Shown: positions 1 to 7,259 of the stretch, one piece after another
How positions within the stretch are numbered: position 1 is the first letter of the stretch
Layout: each line of letters begins with the position of its first letter
Origin: an uncultured Muribaculaceae bacterium
Lineage (GTDB): Bacteria; Bacteroidota; Bacteroidia; Bacteroidales; Muribaculaceae
Direction of reading: 5' to 3'
DNA length: 8,074 nucleotides
Assembly: GCA_910578305.1 (NCBI GenBank)
Contig: CAJTQH010000030.1
Coordinates: 5,443 to 13,516 of the forward strand
Translations under genes and position numbers: made by a program
The notes under the pieces: model-generated
Told to the model about the DNA's origin: nothing
Database searches by the model: none
Seen by the model: the letters and a program-made list of their open reading frames with translations, nothing else

Positions 1-338
1 CATATAGTGTCGCGCGTGGCGAAAGACTGTCCGCTGAGATGATCGCGGTTGAAAAACATGGGAGATGTGGATGCAAACGGTGCCTTGTAGGTGTGGATAC
101 CCGGATTGGTGCGCACATAAGGCGCGATGCTTGTGTATCGTCCTATATCGGCCGTGAGATCACAGTGTACTGCTATATATGAACCGAATCCGAGATTGCC
201 TTTGAAGTATGTGCCGCGCCCGATGCGGTTGAGTCCTTCAAGTTGCGATCCGTGCGACACGCGGGCCGTGCGCTTGACGGTGACACGACGCCTGCGATAA
301 CGCAGCTTGTAGATAAGGTAGCGTATGAGTCCTGTCAT
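1..338 (-). CDS. Partial left-handed beta-helix acyltransferase (CatB/WcaF-like O-acetyltransferase)
   Basis: I translated this by hand from the ATG at 338. It gives 112 residues with no stop, and the C-terminal part lies beyond the left edge. After a very basic N-terminus (KLRYRRRRVTVKR, about residues 11-23), hexapeptide-type turns begin ('RIGRGTYFKGNLGFGSYIAV', residues 38-57; 'ADIGRYTSIAPYVR', 63-76). 'NPGIHTYKAPFASTSPMFF' (78-96) follows, which resembles the xenobiotic/CatB acetyltransferase signature in which a His is catalytic; H82 would be that residue. Known members move acetyl from acetyl-CoA to a hydroxyl or amine, and in glycan loci they usually acetylate a sugar. The start lies 10 bp after the stop of the upstream GT2 gene, so it is probably the next gene of the same operon. 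The basic tail could let the protein associate with the membrane (inference). The substrate cannot be told, and the missing C-terminus prevents exact family assignment. Confidence 0.8.
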   Translation of the reverse strand, partial: MTGLIRYLIYKLRYRRRRVTVKRTARVSHGSQLEGLNRIGRGTYFKGNLGFGSYIAVHCDLTADIGRYTSIAPYVRTNPGIHTYKAPFASTSPMFFNRDHLSGQSFATRDTI

Positions 339-348
339 GACGGCACGG

Positions 349-1269
349 TTATTTCTTGAGGTGATCCCACAGAGTGGCGGTCTTCATGTCTCGCAGAGAG
401 GTGAGCAGTTTCTTGGCAGAGCTGCGTATGAGTTCCGCTTTCACTGCCTTAGGGTCATCGGCCGACTGACTGTCCCACGGTTCGTCGACGTGCAGTAGTT
501 GCTCCTGAAAAGCGCGGATGGTTATGCCCCATTTGCGCAGAAACTGGATGGGACCGTCGTTTTTGACTATGCGGTTGACAGACACGCTCATGAAGTGATA
601 GCACAGTGATTTGCCAAGCCCTTTGAATGTTCTGACTCCGGCCATCCATAGTTTTGCGTTGAAGTCCGGATCGGATGCCATGCCGGGGCTGTATTCTATG
701 CTGTAGCCTCCTACAAGATCCCATATATCGCGGTGTACAATAGTTGGGGGTAACACTGCTCCGCACCAGTCGGCAGGTGCAAGGCTACGGTAGTTGGCGA
801 GCAGGGCCTTTTCGTCGAATGTCTCTACCGACGTGCCGAAGTCGGCCACCGGAATGCTGTTTGGGCGGCGGCGGTGTGCACGCGGCTGTATCATGGTCGA
901 TGCCAGATACCACAGCTTGTGATCCATAGAGCAGATCTCGTCGTAGAGTACCTTATCCCATTCCGGACACATGTACATGTCGTCGTTGATATACATCACG
1001 TAGTCGGTGGTCATCAGCGGGCGCAGTCCGTTCATTGCCCAGCACACACCTATGTTGCTGTCGGAGTGAGTGTGCTTGTAGCCTTTCTTTCTCACCCATT
1101 CAAGAGTGCCGTCGGAGCCGTCATTGACATGGATCAGTATTTCATGAGGGTATGTGGAGTTCTTTTCGATGCTTTCCACACAGAGTTTCAGAAACGGCAG
1201 GTTGTTCCAAGATGGGATAAATATGGAAAACAGCGGTGCGTCGGTTATACGGTCGGAATGTGGTGTCAT
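349..1269 (-). CDS. Glycosyltransferase family 2 (GT-A fold)
   Basis: This is a 306-residue protein if started at 1269 (MTPHSDRITD). GT-A features are clear: 'FSIFIPSWNN' (residues 14-23) is the first strand of the nucleotide-binding fold, 'NDGSDGT' (49-55) is the usual GT2 NDGS motif, 'YINDDMYM' (93-100) carries the DXD-like metal/nucleotide-sugar site, and 'DPDF' (200-203) may hold the catalytic-base region. No transmembrane segments are evident, so it probably acts at the cytoplasmic face. The family transfers a sugar from an NDP-sugar to a growing glycan; donor and acceptor are unknown. An in-frame ATG at 1362 would add 31 residues but would overlap the upstream GT4 gene by 83 bp. The 1269 start leaves a 10-bp gap and places the GT2 fold at the N-terminus as usual, so I prefer it. 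No Shine-Dalgarno sequence is visible, which is normal in Bacteroidetes. Confidence 0.9.
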   Translation of the reverse strand: MTPHSDRITDAPLFSIFIPSWNNLPFLKLCVESIEKNSTYPHEILIHVNDGSDGTLEWVRKKGYKHTHSDSNIGVCWAMNGLRPLMTTDYVMYINDDMYMCPEWDKVLYDEICSMDHKLWYLASTMIQPRAHRRRPNSIPVADFGTSVETFDEKALLANYRSLAPADWCGAVLPPTIVHRDIWDLVGGYSIEYSPGMASDPDFNAKLWMAGVRTFKGLGKSLCYHFMSVSVNRIVKNDGPIQFLRKWGITIRAFQEQLLHVDEPWDSQSADDPKAVKAELIRSSAKKLLTSLRDMKTATLWDHLKK

Positions 1270-1279
1270 GATGGATGGG

Positions 1280-2383
1280 TTATGAAATAGACGAATATAC
1301 GTCGGTGATGCGTTCGAGAAATACAGGATAGGCCAGATGGGCATCGAAGTACAATGCGGCATTGGAGCCGATGTCGGTGCGCAGGTCGGAAGATCTGAGC
1401 AGCCGGTCTATGGCATTGGCCAGCTCTGAGGGGCTGTCGGGCGGGATGAGCAGACCTGTGCGTCCGTTGTCGACATATTCAGGCTGTGCGCCGTTGTCGG
1501 TGGTGATGAGCGGTACTCCGGCCTGCATGAATTCGAGCTGCGACAGACCGAGAGCCTCGCGCACTATAGATGGCTGCAGGCCTATATCGGCCTGCCGAAC
1601 AAGCGATCGGGCGTCGGAGGTGAATCCGTAGAAGTGTATGCGGTCGGCAATGCCGTGTTTCCGAGCCATCTTCATCAGAGTATCGGGGTAGTCGGCGGGT
1701 TTTCCCGCGCCTACGAACACCATGGCCCACTTGCGGGTGGTGCCGGTCATGGCGAGAGCCTCGATTATGGTGGCACAGCCTTTGGAGCGGCGTACACGCC
1801 CTGTAAACATCATGATCGGGGTATGCCGGTCTATGTCGTACAATCTGCGCAGATCATGAGCTTTGTCACAGTCGTTTAAATTCACGGACATGGGCGGAAT
1901 GCTGTTGTGCACCACATGGCATTTGCCTTCCGGCATCCAACTGTTGGCTTCGAGCCACAAGTTCCGGGCTATGTCGGATACGAATATGATGGCGTGAAGA
2001 TGCAGATAGCCGCTTCGACGCCATGGCATTACACGGCTTCCGCGTGCTATGTGCCGAGTGAAAACTATCCGGGTGTGCCCTCCGCTGTTGCGGTTGGCTT
2101 TTGTGACCGGTGACACGAAAGCGGAGTCGTGGATGTGTACCACATCGGCACTTCCGATATGCTTCCGCAATGCGGACGATGAAATACTGTGGCCCGACAG
2201 GCTTCTGCACGAGATCACAGTGTAGTCTATGTTCTCGCTGTCAAGACGGTCGGTCACGGCCTTGGCGTCGAGACACATATATGTCACCTTGTGGCCTTGT
2301 TCCTCAAGAGCGCGTCCGAGGTCGAGCACATATTGTTCGGCTCCGCCCCATACCTTTCCCGGAAATATCTGTACGATGTTCAT
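1280..2383 (-). CDS. Glycosyltransferase family 4 (GT-B fold)
   Basis: This 367-residue protein starts at the ATG at 2383 (MNIVQIFPGK). 'GGAEQYVLDLGRALEEQGH' (residues 13-31) is the classic N-terminal GT4 donor/acceptor loop. 'DVVHIHD' (80-86) and 'AIIFVSDIARN' (131-141) are typical of the first Rossmann domain. The second domain begins near 'MMFTGRVRRSKG' (191-202) and contains 'REALGLSQLEFMQAGVPLI' (275-293), giving the E-x7-E pair E276 and E284 that binds the nucleotide sugar with retention of configuration. Family and fold are secure; donor and acceptor sugars are not. The open frame extends upstream to 2869, but that part lies wholly inside the preceding gene and has no GT character. The chosen ATG overlaps the stop of the preceding transferase gene as ATGA, suggesting translational coupling. 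The gene lies 10 bp before the GT2 gene. Confidence 0.93.
   Translation of the reverse strand: MNIVQIFPGKVWGGAEQYVLDLGRALEEQGHKVTYMCLDAKAVTDRLDSENIDYTVISCRSLSGHSISSSALRKHIGSADVVHIHDSAFVSPVTKANRNSGGHTRIVFTRHIARGSRVMPWRRSGYLHLHAIIFVSDIARNLWLEANSWMPEGKCHVVHNSIPPMSVNLNDCDKAHDLRRLYDIDRHTPIMMFTGRVRRSKGCATIIEALAMTGTTRKWAMVFVGAGKPADYPDTLMKMARKHGIADRIHFYGFTSDARSLVRQADIGLQPSIVREALGLSQLEFMQAGVPLITTDNGAQPEYVDNGRTGLLIPPDSPSELANAIDRLLRSSDLRTDIGSNAALYFDAHLAYPVFLERITDVYSSIS
2380..2383 (-). other. ATGA stop-start overlap, LtaS-like transferase A / GT4
   Basis: The TGA of the upstream transferase gene and the ATG of the GT4 gene share the four bases ATGA. Overlaps of this kind typically support re-initiation by the same ribosome, giving linked output of the two proteins. 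The overlap also fixes the GT4 start, because the longer open frame would run back through the preceding gene. Confidence 0.85.
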
Positions 2384-4380
2384 GGTTTCACTGTTACGTT
2401 GTCGGAGTTCATGCGCTGAAGATATGATTGCACTATGGCTTTTATGTCCCGCTCCATGGCTGCTTCTTCCGGTAGTCCCGTGCCTTTCAGATCGGTCTTC
2501 TGCATCGGGTCGAGGCGGTAATTGTAGAGAGCGGTGACATTGTTGCCGTCGAATATCATCAGATAGTCGCCTTTGATATACATGGGCAGAGAATTCCAGT
2601 TGATGGCCCACGAGTCTTCCGGCGCGGTTTTCAGAAGATCCTTGCCAAAGGCTATGTATGGGCGGTCGTAGCCTATGAATCCGAGCACTGTGGGCATGAT
2701 GTCGATCTGCTGCGCTATGCCGGGCTGACGTCCGCGCGGCAGTTCTCCCGATGGGTCGTAGAACAGGATGGGGATGCGGAAATTGCCCATCTCGTTTTTG
2801 TATTCGGCATGGGTGCGCTTGCTGCTTGTGTGGTCGGCGCAGATAACGAAGATGGTATTGGCAAACCATGACTGCTTGCGTACTTCTTCAAAGAATCGGC
2901 GCAGCGAATAGTCGGTGTAGCGGATGCATTTGTGCAGTTCAAACTCGCCTTCGTCCACAAACGTGTCGGCGTATTTGTCGGGCACTTTGAACGGATGATG
3001 CGATGACAGAGTGAACACTCCGGCCATGAACGGCTGCGGCAGCTCGCTCAGTGTGGCGCAGAAGTATTGCAGGAACGGCTCGTCCCACACTCCCCATGTG
3101 CCGTCGAATTCGGCGCGTCCGCCGAAGCGAGGATCGGCATAAAACTCGTTTTGTCCGTAGTAGCGGTCAAATCCTACCTGACGTGTGAACGCGTTGAATC
3201 CGAGCGATTCGTTGTCGGCTCCATGGAAGAATGCCGAGGTGTAGCCGAGGTTTTTCAACTCTCCGGCCAGCGAGCTTACATGGTTGACGGAGTGCGGCGA
3301 CACTACAAACGGTCGTTCGGCACGTGGAATGGATGAAAATACGGCAGGTGGCGCGTCGATGCTGTAATATGTGTTGGCAATCATCTGGTCAAACCACATA
3401 CAGCTGTCGAGCATCTCGTCGGCCCATGGTGTGTAGCCTTTGTAGGTGCCGCCGTCGAGATCTTTGTTCAGACCGCCTATGAATTCCTGTGCGAAGCTCT
3501 CCACGATGAGTATAACTACATTTTTCTTGCGCACTTCGGTAGAGTCGGACGGCAGATGCAGGGGAGTGTATATGGCGTCGAGCTCTTCGTCGGTTTCGTA
3601 ATAATGAGGTGTGGGAATCGTGGTCTGGCCTATGGTGCGTATCATTGAGAAGGGAGTGTTGAGCACAAGCCCTGTTTCCACGGGAGAGGTGGTGTATCGG
3701 AATGCGTAGTTGATAGATATGGGTCGGGTGGCCGACAGGAAAAACACGTTGCCGCGCATGCCGCACACGGCCACGAAGCCTATCAACACAAGCCACAAAG
3801 AGTGGCTCACATAGTAGCGCCACAGGGGTTTACGCACAGGAGCCGGCCGGCGGTAACACTTTATGAGCATTGTAACCATCAGAGCGAAGAGCAAAACCAG
3901 ATACCAGTGGCTCACGACCTCATGGCCCACAATTGTGGCCAGATTACCCTCGCCTCCGAATTCCTGAAACACGGCCATAGTGGTGCGTTGTCCGCGGAAG
4001 CTGAAAAACACCGTGTCGGCCAGATTTATTAGCAGACACAGGGAGTTGACGGTCACATACACCCACTTGGTCATGGTGTGATACCAGCGGGTCTCCTTGT
4101 AGTGCAGCGGCAGCAGCACGAGCAGTATGTAGAGCGAGTTGGTGTAGAATATAGCCGAGGTGTCAAACAGGAAGCCGCCGCGCAGCATGGTGAGCAGCGA
4201 GCCTGTGGTGAGTCCTTCGCTGAAAGTGCTCCAGTTGACCCATAGAAATACCAGCCTGCAAGTGAAGTAGAGCAGATAGACCCACAGGAGGTTGAGTATC
4301 AGCCCGAACACCGTGCTGTGATATATGTCGCGCAGGCGCGGGACGGAGAATATGTCGGAGAATCGGTTGTGTGATTTCAT
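2380..4380 (-). CDS. LtaS-type membrane phospho-group transferase A (sulfatase/alkaline phosphatase superfamily)
   Basis: This 666-residue protein has about five N-terminal membrane segments (near residues 22-48, 68-93, 105-127, 157-175, 192-210), then a long extracytoplasmic catalytic domain. 'RGGFLFDTSAIFYTN' (67-81) resembles the loop typical of Bacteroidetes LTA-synthase-like proteins. Likely metal-site residues are E294 in 'ILIVESFAQEF' (290-300), the nucleophile S340 in 'NTYYSIDAPPAVFSSIP' (336-352), and D515/H516 in 'ICADHTS' (513-519). H386 in 'FFHGADNESLGF' and H461 in 'LSSHHPF' fit the substrate pocket. It lacks the C/S-x-P-x-R signature of true sulfatases. Relatives transfer phosphoglycerol or phosphoethanolamine from phospholipid to a glycan or lipid; with no Gram-positive context here, LPS or another surface glycan is the likely acceptor (inference). 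Its start overlaps the end of transferase B by 4 bp. It is a divergent paralogue, not a recent duplicate, since the two share only scattered motifs. Confidence 0.88.
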   Translation of the reverse strand: MKSHNRFSDIFSVPRLRDIYHSTVFGLILNLLWVYLLYFTCRLVFLWVNWSTFSEGLTTGSLLTMLRGGFLFDTSAIFYTNSLYILLVLLPLHYKETRWYHTMTKWVYVTVNSLCLLINLADTVFFSFRGQRTTMAVFQEFGGEGNLATIVGHEVVSHWYLVLLFALMVTMLIKCYRRPAPVRKPLWRYYVSHSLWLVLIGFVAVCGMRGNVFFLSATRPISINYAFRYTTSPVETGLVLNTPFSMIRTIGQTTIPTPHYYETDEELDAIYTPLHLPSDSTEVRKKNVVILIVESFAQEFIGGLNKDLDGGTYKGYTPWADEMLDSCMWFDQMIANTYYSIDAPPAVFSSIPRAERPFVVSPHSVNHVSSLAGELKNLGYTSAFFHGADNESLGFNAFTRQVGFDRYYGQNEFYADPRFGGRAEFDGTWGVWDEPFLQYFCATLSELPQPFMAGVFTLSSHHPFKVPDKYADTFVDEGEFELHKCIRYTDYSLRRFFEEVRKQSWFANTIFVICADHTSSKRTHAEYKNEMGNFRIPILFYDPSGELPRGRQPGIAQQIDIMPTVLGFIGYDRPYIAFGKDLLKTAPEDSWAINWNSLPMYIKGDYLMIFDGNNVTALYNYRLDPMQKTDLKGTGLPEEAAMERDIKAIVQSYLQRMNSDNVTVKP
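4377..4380 (-). other. ATGA stop-start overlap, LtaS-like transferase B / A
   Basis: The TGA that ends transferase B and the ATG that opens transferase A share ATGA. Together with the identical arrangement at 2380-2383, this places three consecutive genes (transferase B, transferase A, GT4) in a translationally coupled block inside the operon. Confidence 0.85.
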
Positions 4381-6221
4381 CGTCGGTCGAGATCTTCGTA
4401 GATTTTCTGTAATATGGCTTTACCCATGCGCATACGGCGCTCGTCATCGCCCTCGGTGGCCTTCTCAATCATGGTGTCGTAGATGGTGGTGCCACGGGGA
4501 TCGGTGATCATGAAACCGTTGTTGAATATGTGCAGAGCGAATGGATCGGTGTAAGTGTCGGCCAGCACGTCGCGGCTGAATATGAATTCCCTGTGGTCGA
4601 TGCCCATCTGTCCGAGCAGAGTGGCTGCAAGGTCGGTCTGGCTCATGAGGGTGTCTATGCGTGCCGGGCCGCTTATGGCACCTCCTGTGAGCATGAGCGG
4701 TATGTGTGCGTATGCCTTTCGGTCGGGAGGCAGCATTGCGGCATTGAATCCATGGTCGGCCACCACGATTACGAGCAGATTGTCCCACGCGGGAGACTTT
4801 TTCAGTCGGTTTATCATCTGTCCGAGCGAGTGGTCGGTGTAGGCAAACGAATTGTCGGCCCGGTCGGTCAGCCGGTCGTAGGGCACGTCGAACGGCTCGT
4901 GTGAGCTGAGTGTCTGCAATGTGATGAGGTACGGACGGTGTTCGGCCGCGAGCTTAATGGCTTCGTCGGCCGCACGCTCCATCATGTATCCGTCGTGCAC
5001 GCCCCACTTGCAGGACGGAGCCGACGACGGCATATCGTTCTGACTTATCAGCCGGTCGTGTCCGCAAGCCAGATAATAATCGTTTTTGTGCATTATCGAC
5101 AGATCGCCGCCGTGCATGGCCACAGTGGTGTAGCCATGGTCTTTGAGAGTCCGGGCGAGTCCGGGCAGATTGGGCAGCTTGCGGGTATAGCGTATGATGC
5201 TTGTGGTGGGCTGCGCGGGATATCCGCTGTGCAGGCACACCAGACCGCGGTCGGTGCGGAAGCTGCCGGCCGTACAATTGGTAAATGTCACGCTATCTCC
5301 AGCCAAAGCATCGACACATGGTGTCACGTCTTTGCGTCCGCCGAATGCTTCGGAAAATTCGGCTCCGAAACTTTCCCACACTATAAGCATTATGTCGGGA
5401 CGGTCGGTGCGCAGCAACTTGCGCTGCGGGGTGCCGCCTGTGGGAAACATGGCCTTGATCATGTCGGAGCATTCTTCTGTGTCAAATGATTGAAAGCGGC
5501 CTTTGAATTCGTCTTTGGTCGATAGCGAATATACCAGATTGTAGCCGGGATTCAGTGCCCAGTGGTTGAAAAACGCGTTGCTGCTGAAATATACCACGCT
5601 CGGATTGTTGGGACGTATTTTCAGTCCGCGTATGGCCATGAAGAGCAGACCTGCGCCTACGGCCATGGCTATGAGTACTGTCGGATAGCCCCACCAGGGC
5701 ATCCAGGTGAGTGGCATCGACAGATGTCGCATGCACAGGCCGCACACCAGTTGCGCTCCGGCAAAAAACACTCCGCCGAGTATGCCCCACACGAAAATAA
5801 ACGATATGATGTATAAGCCCGAGACGCTTGCCGTGGCTCCTTTGATGGAGCGAAGATAGGCAAATACCGACGAGTCGATTTTGAACTTCCAGAAACGGTA
5901 GAGCGCGGTGTCGGCGGTGACGAGCAGTCCCACTGCTGCTGCTATGATGGCATTGTAGACGGTGAGTGTCACCTCAAGATCGCCCCGCCCCGGTATGGCC
6001 GTGCACACAGCTCCGGCTATGAGCGGCACGGCTGTGAGATAAGACGCCACGATGATGTCCGACACCAGTCCGTGGCTATACACGGCCGCAGTGTCAGCGA
6101 CCGTGACCGGTGCCGTGGAGCTGTGGCGGTTGTATATGGCGAAAAGCGGTTTCTGCACGATGGCGAACCATGCTATGCAGTAGAGCCAGTAGGCCGCTGA
6201 TATGACAATGAATGAGAACAT
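4377..6221 (-). CDS. LtaS-type membrane phospho-group transferase B (sulfatase/alkaline phosphatase superfamily)
   Basis: This 614-residue protein has about five N-terminal membrane helices (near residues 3-23, 52-75, 84-106, 135-160, 177-197), followed by an extracytoplasmic catalytic domain. The active site is recognisable: E283 in 'MLIVWESFGAEFSE' (278-291), the presumed Thr nucleophile T323 in 'GSFRTDRGLV' (319-328), H370 in 'AMHGGD' (368-373), H441 in 'LSSHEPF' (438-444) and D489/H490 in 'VVADHGFN' (486-493). This arrangement matches the LtaS family, in which Glu, Thr, Asp and His bind the metal and Thr carries the covalent intermediate. Expected chemistry is transfer of a phospho-alcohol group from phospholipid onto a surface glycan in the periplasm; donor and acceptor are not determinable. 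The gene begins 26 bp after the GT9 stop and overlaps transferase A by 4 bp. Sulfohydrolase activity is unlikely because the formylglycine motif is absent. Confidence 0.88.
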   Translation of the reverse strand: MFSFIVISAAYWLYCIAWFAIVQKPLFAIYNRHSSTAPVTVADTAAVYSHGLVSDIIVASYLTAVPLIAGAVCTAIPGRGDLEVTLTVYNAIIAAAVGLLVTADTALYRFWKFKIDSSVFAYLRSIKGATASVSGLYIISFIFVWGILGGVFFAGAQLVCGLCMRHLSMPLTWMPWWGYPTVLIAMAVGAGLLFMAIRGLKIRPNNPSVVYFSSNAFFNHWALNPGYNLVYSLSTKDEFKGRFQSFDTEECSDMIKAMFPTGGTPQRKLLRTDRPDIMLIVWESFGAEFSEAFGGRKDVTPCVDALAGDSVTFTNCTAGSFRTDRGLVCLHSGYPAQPTTSIIRYTRKLPNLPGLARTLKDHGYTTVAMHGGDLSIMHKNDYYLACGHDRLISQNDMPSSAPSCKWGVHDGYMMERAADEAIKLAAEHRPYLITLQTLSSHEPFDVPYDRLTDRADNSFAYTDHSLGQMINRLKKSPAWDNLLVIVVADHGFNAAMLPPDRKAYAHIPLMLTGGAISGPARIDTLMSQTDLAATLLGQMGIDHREFIFSRDVLADTYTDPFALHIFNNGFMITDPRGTTIYDTMIEKATEGDDERRMRMGKAILQKIYEDLDRR

Positions 6222-6247
6222 GGCTTATAGAGGTGAGAGATTGTGGC

Positions 6248-7246
6248 TTAACTGTGTCGCAGCATGCCGCGTACTTTGTCGGCGATCATGGATGGCGGAA
6301 TATTGCACATGCAGTCGAGATGTCCCTGCGGACATGTGGGCTTGCCCGCCACCGAACAAGGCTGACACGACAGATTCAGACACACGGTGTCGTCGGGTCG
6401 CTGTCCGTAGCCTAAGAATCCGCATGCCGGAGTGGTGCTACCCCATACGCTCAACACGCGTGTGCCGGCAAGTGAGGCAAGGTGCTGGTTGGCTGAGTCC
6501 ATGCTCACCATCACTTCCATGCGGCTCATCAACGCCAGTTCGAGGTCGATGCTGTAGCATCCGGCTACCGAGTGGCAGCGGTCGATGTCGTTGGCCCACT
6601 GCTGCAACTCCTCGGCTTCGCGTCCGCGTCCGCCGAAGAGATACACATTGATGCCCGAGCGACACAGATTTTCCACCACGCGGCGCATCATTTCAGGCGG
6701 ATATGTCTTGTTGTAATATCTTGCAAACGGAGCCACACCCACGCATGGGGTGTCGGGCTCTATCGGCGACTGTGCCGGGAATCCGTCATAGATCGACTTG
6801 AAATCGAGTTTTACGGGATAGCCCAGGCGTGCAAATACGTCGGCATAGCGGTTCACGAAATTGGTCTGAGCCACTTTATCGCTGAACAGCCTGCTGCGTT
6901 CGCGACGGTTCTTGTCGACCATGGCCACTTTTACACCGCGAAGTCTGAGCCATGCGTCGATGAGCCACGAGCGCAACACATTGTGCAGGTCGGCCACACA
7001 GTCGGGATGCAGCGCTGCAAGCCGGCGCATTAGTTTCCACATGCCTGAAGCACCACGGTATTCGCCTTTGAAGTCGGCCGTGATGATGTCTATGTTGGCC
7101 GGCCTGTTGATGAACAGTCTGGCAAAAAACGGCCGTGTGAGCACGTCAATGTGCAGCGACGGATATTGCCTGGCCAGACTGTATATGGCCGGTATGGTCA
7201 TGGCCACATCGCCAAGTGCCGACAACCGTATTATCAGCATTTTCAC
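6248..7246 (-). CDS. Glycosyltransferase family 9 (heptosyltransferase-like)
   Basis: This 332-residue protein opens with 'MLIIRLSALGDVAMTIPAI' (residues 3-21), the hallmark of ADP-heptose:LPS heptosyltransferases; D13 matches the catalytic Asp of that family. The C-terminal Rossmann half shows 'VYLFGGRGRE' (201-210), 'VSMDSANQHLASLAGT' (247-262) and 'VLSVWGSTTPACGFLGYG' (264-281), which form the nucleotide-sugar pocket. A Cys-rich segment (C294, C297, C305, C312, C314) follows; similar 'C-x2-C' and 'CP-x-G' patterns occur in several GT9 proteins. Known members add heptose to the KDO-lipid A inner core at the cytoplasmic face, which suits the kdsB-like neighbour 13 bp upstream. GT9 enzymes of Bacteroidetes may use other sugars, so the donor is not certain. 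ATG at 7246 is preferred; an in-frame ATG two codons later (7240) is a possible alternative. Confidence 0.92.
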   Translation of the reverse strand: MKMLIIRLSALGDVAMTIPAIYSLARQYPSLHIDVLTRPFFARLFINRPANIDIITADFKGEYRGASGMWKLMRRLAALHPDCVADLHNVLRSWLIDAWLRLRGVKVAMVDKNRRERSRLFSDKVAQTNFVNRYADVFARLGYPVKLDFKSIYDGFPAQSPIEPDTPCVGVAPFARYYNKTYPPEMMRRVVENLCRSGINVYLFGGRGREAEELQQWANDIDRCHSVAGCYSIDLELALMSRMEVMVSMDSANQHLASLAGTRVLSVWGSTTPACGFLGYGQRPDDTVCLNLSCQPCSVAGKPTCPQGHLDCMCNIPPSMIADKVRGMLRHS

Positions 7247-7259
7247 TCTGAGCGGCGGT

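Noticed and set aside
1270..1362. N-terminal extension of the GT2 frame to an ATG at 1362
   Set aside because: It would overlap the GT4 coding region by 83 bp and adds residues before the first strand of the GT-A fold. The start at 1269 with a 10-bp gap fits the operon spacing.
2384..2869. N-terminal extension of the GT4 frame back to an ATG at 2869
   Set aside because: The 162 extra codons lie inside transferase A in another frame and have no GT4 character. The GT4 fold begins exactly at the ATG at 2383, which overlaps the preceding stop.
4938..5489. Plus-strand open frame of 183 codons
   Set aside because: It is wholly antisense to transferase B, whose active-site motifs are clear. The plus-strand translation is low in recognisable motifs and matches what codon bias gives on the opposite strand.
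2380..6221. Calling the two large membrane proteins true sulfatases
   Set aside because: Neither has the C/S-x-P-x-R formylglycine signature. Both have five N-terminal membrane helices and the LtaS-like Glu, Thr/Ser and Asp-His metal site.
2380..6221. Genuine lipoteichoic acid synthesis
   Set aside because: The neighbours belong to Gram-negative LPS-type chemistry and the predicted donor-pocket residues differ from LtaS, so only the fold and reaction class can be carried over.
6572..7033. Plus-strand open frame of 153 codons
   Set aside because: It is antisense to the GT9 gene, has no family motif, and reflects the third-position GC bias of the real gene.
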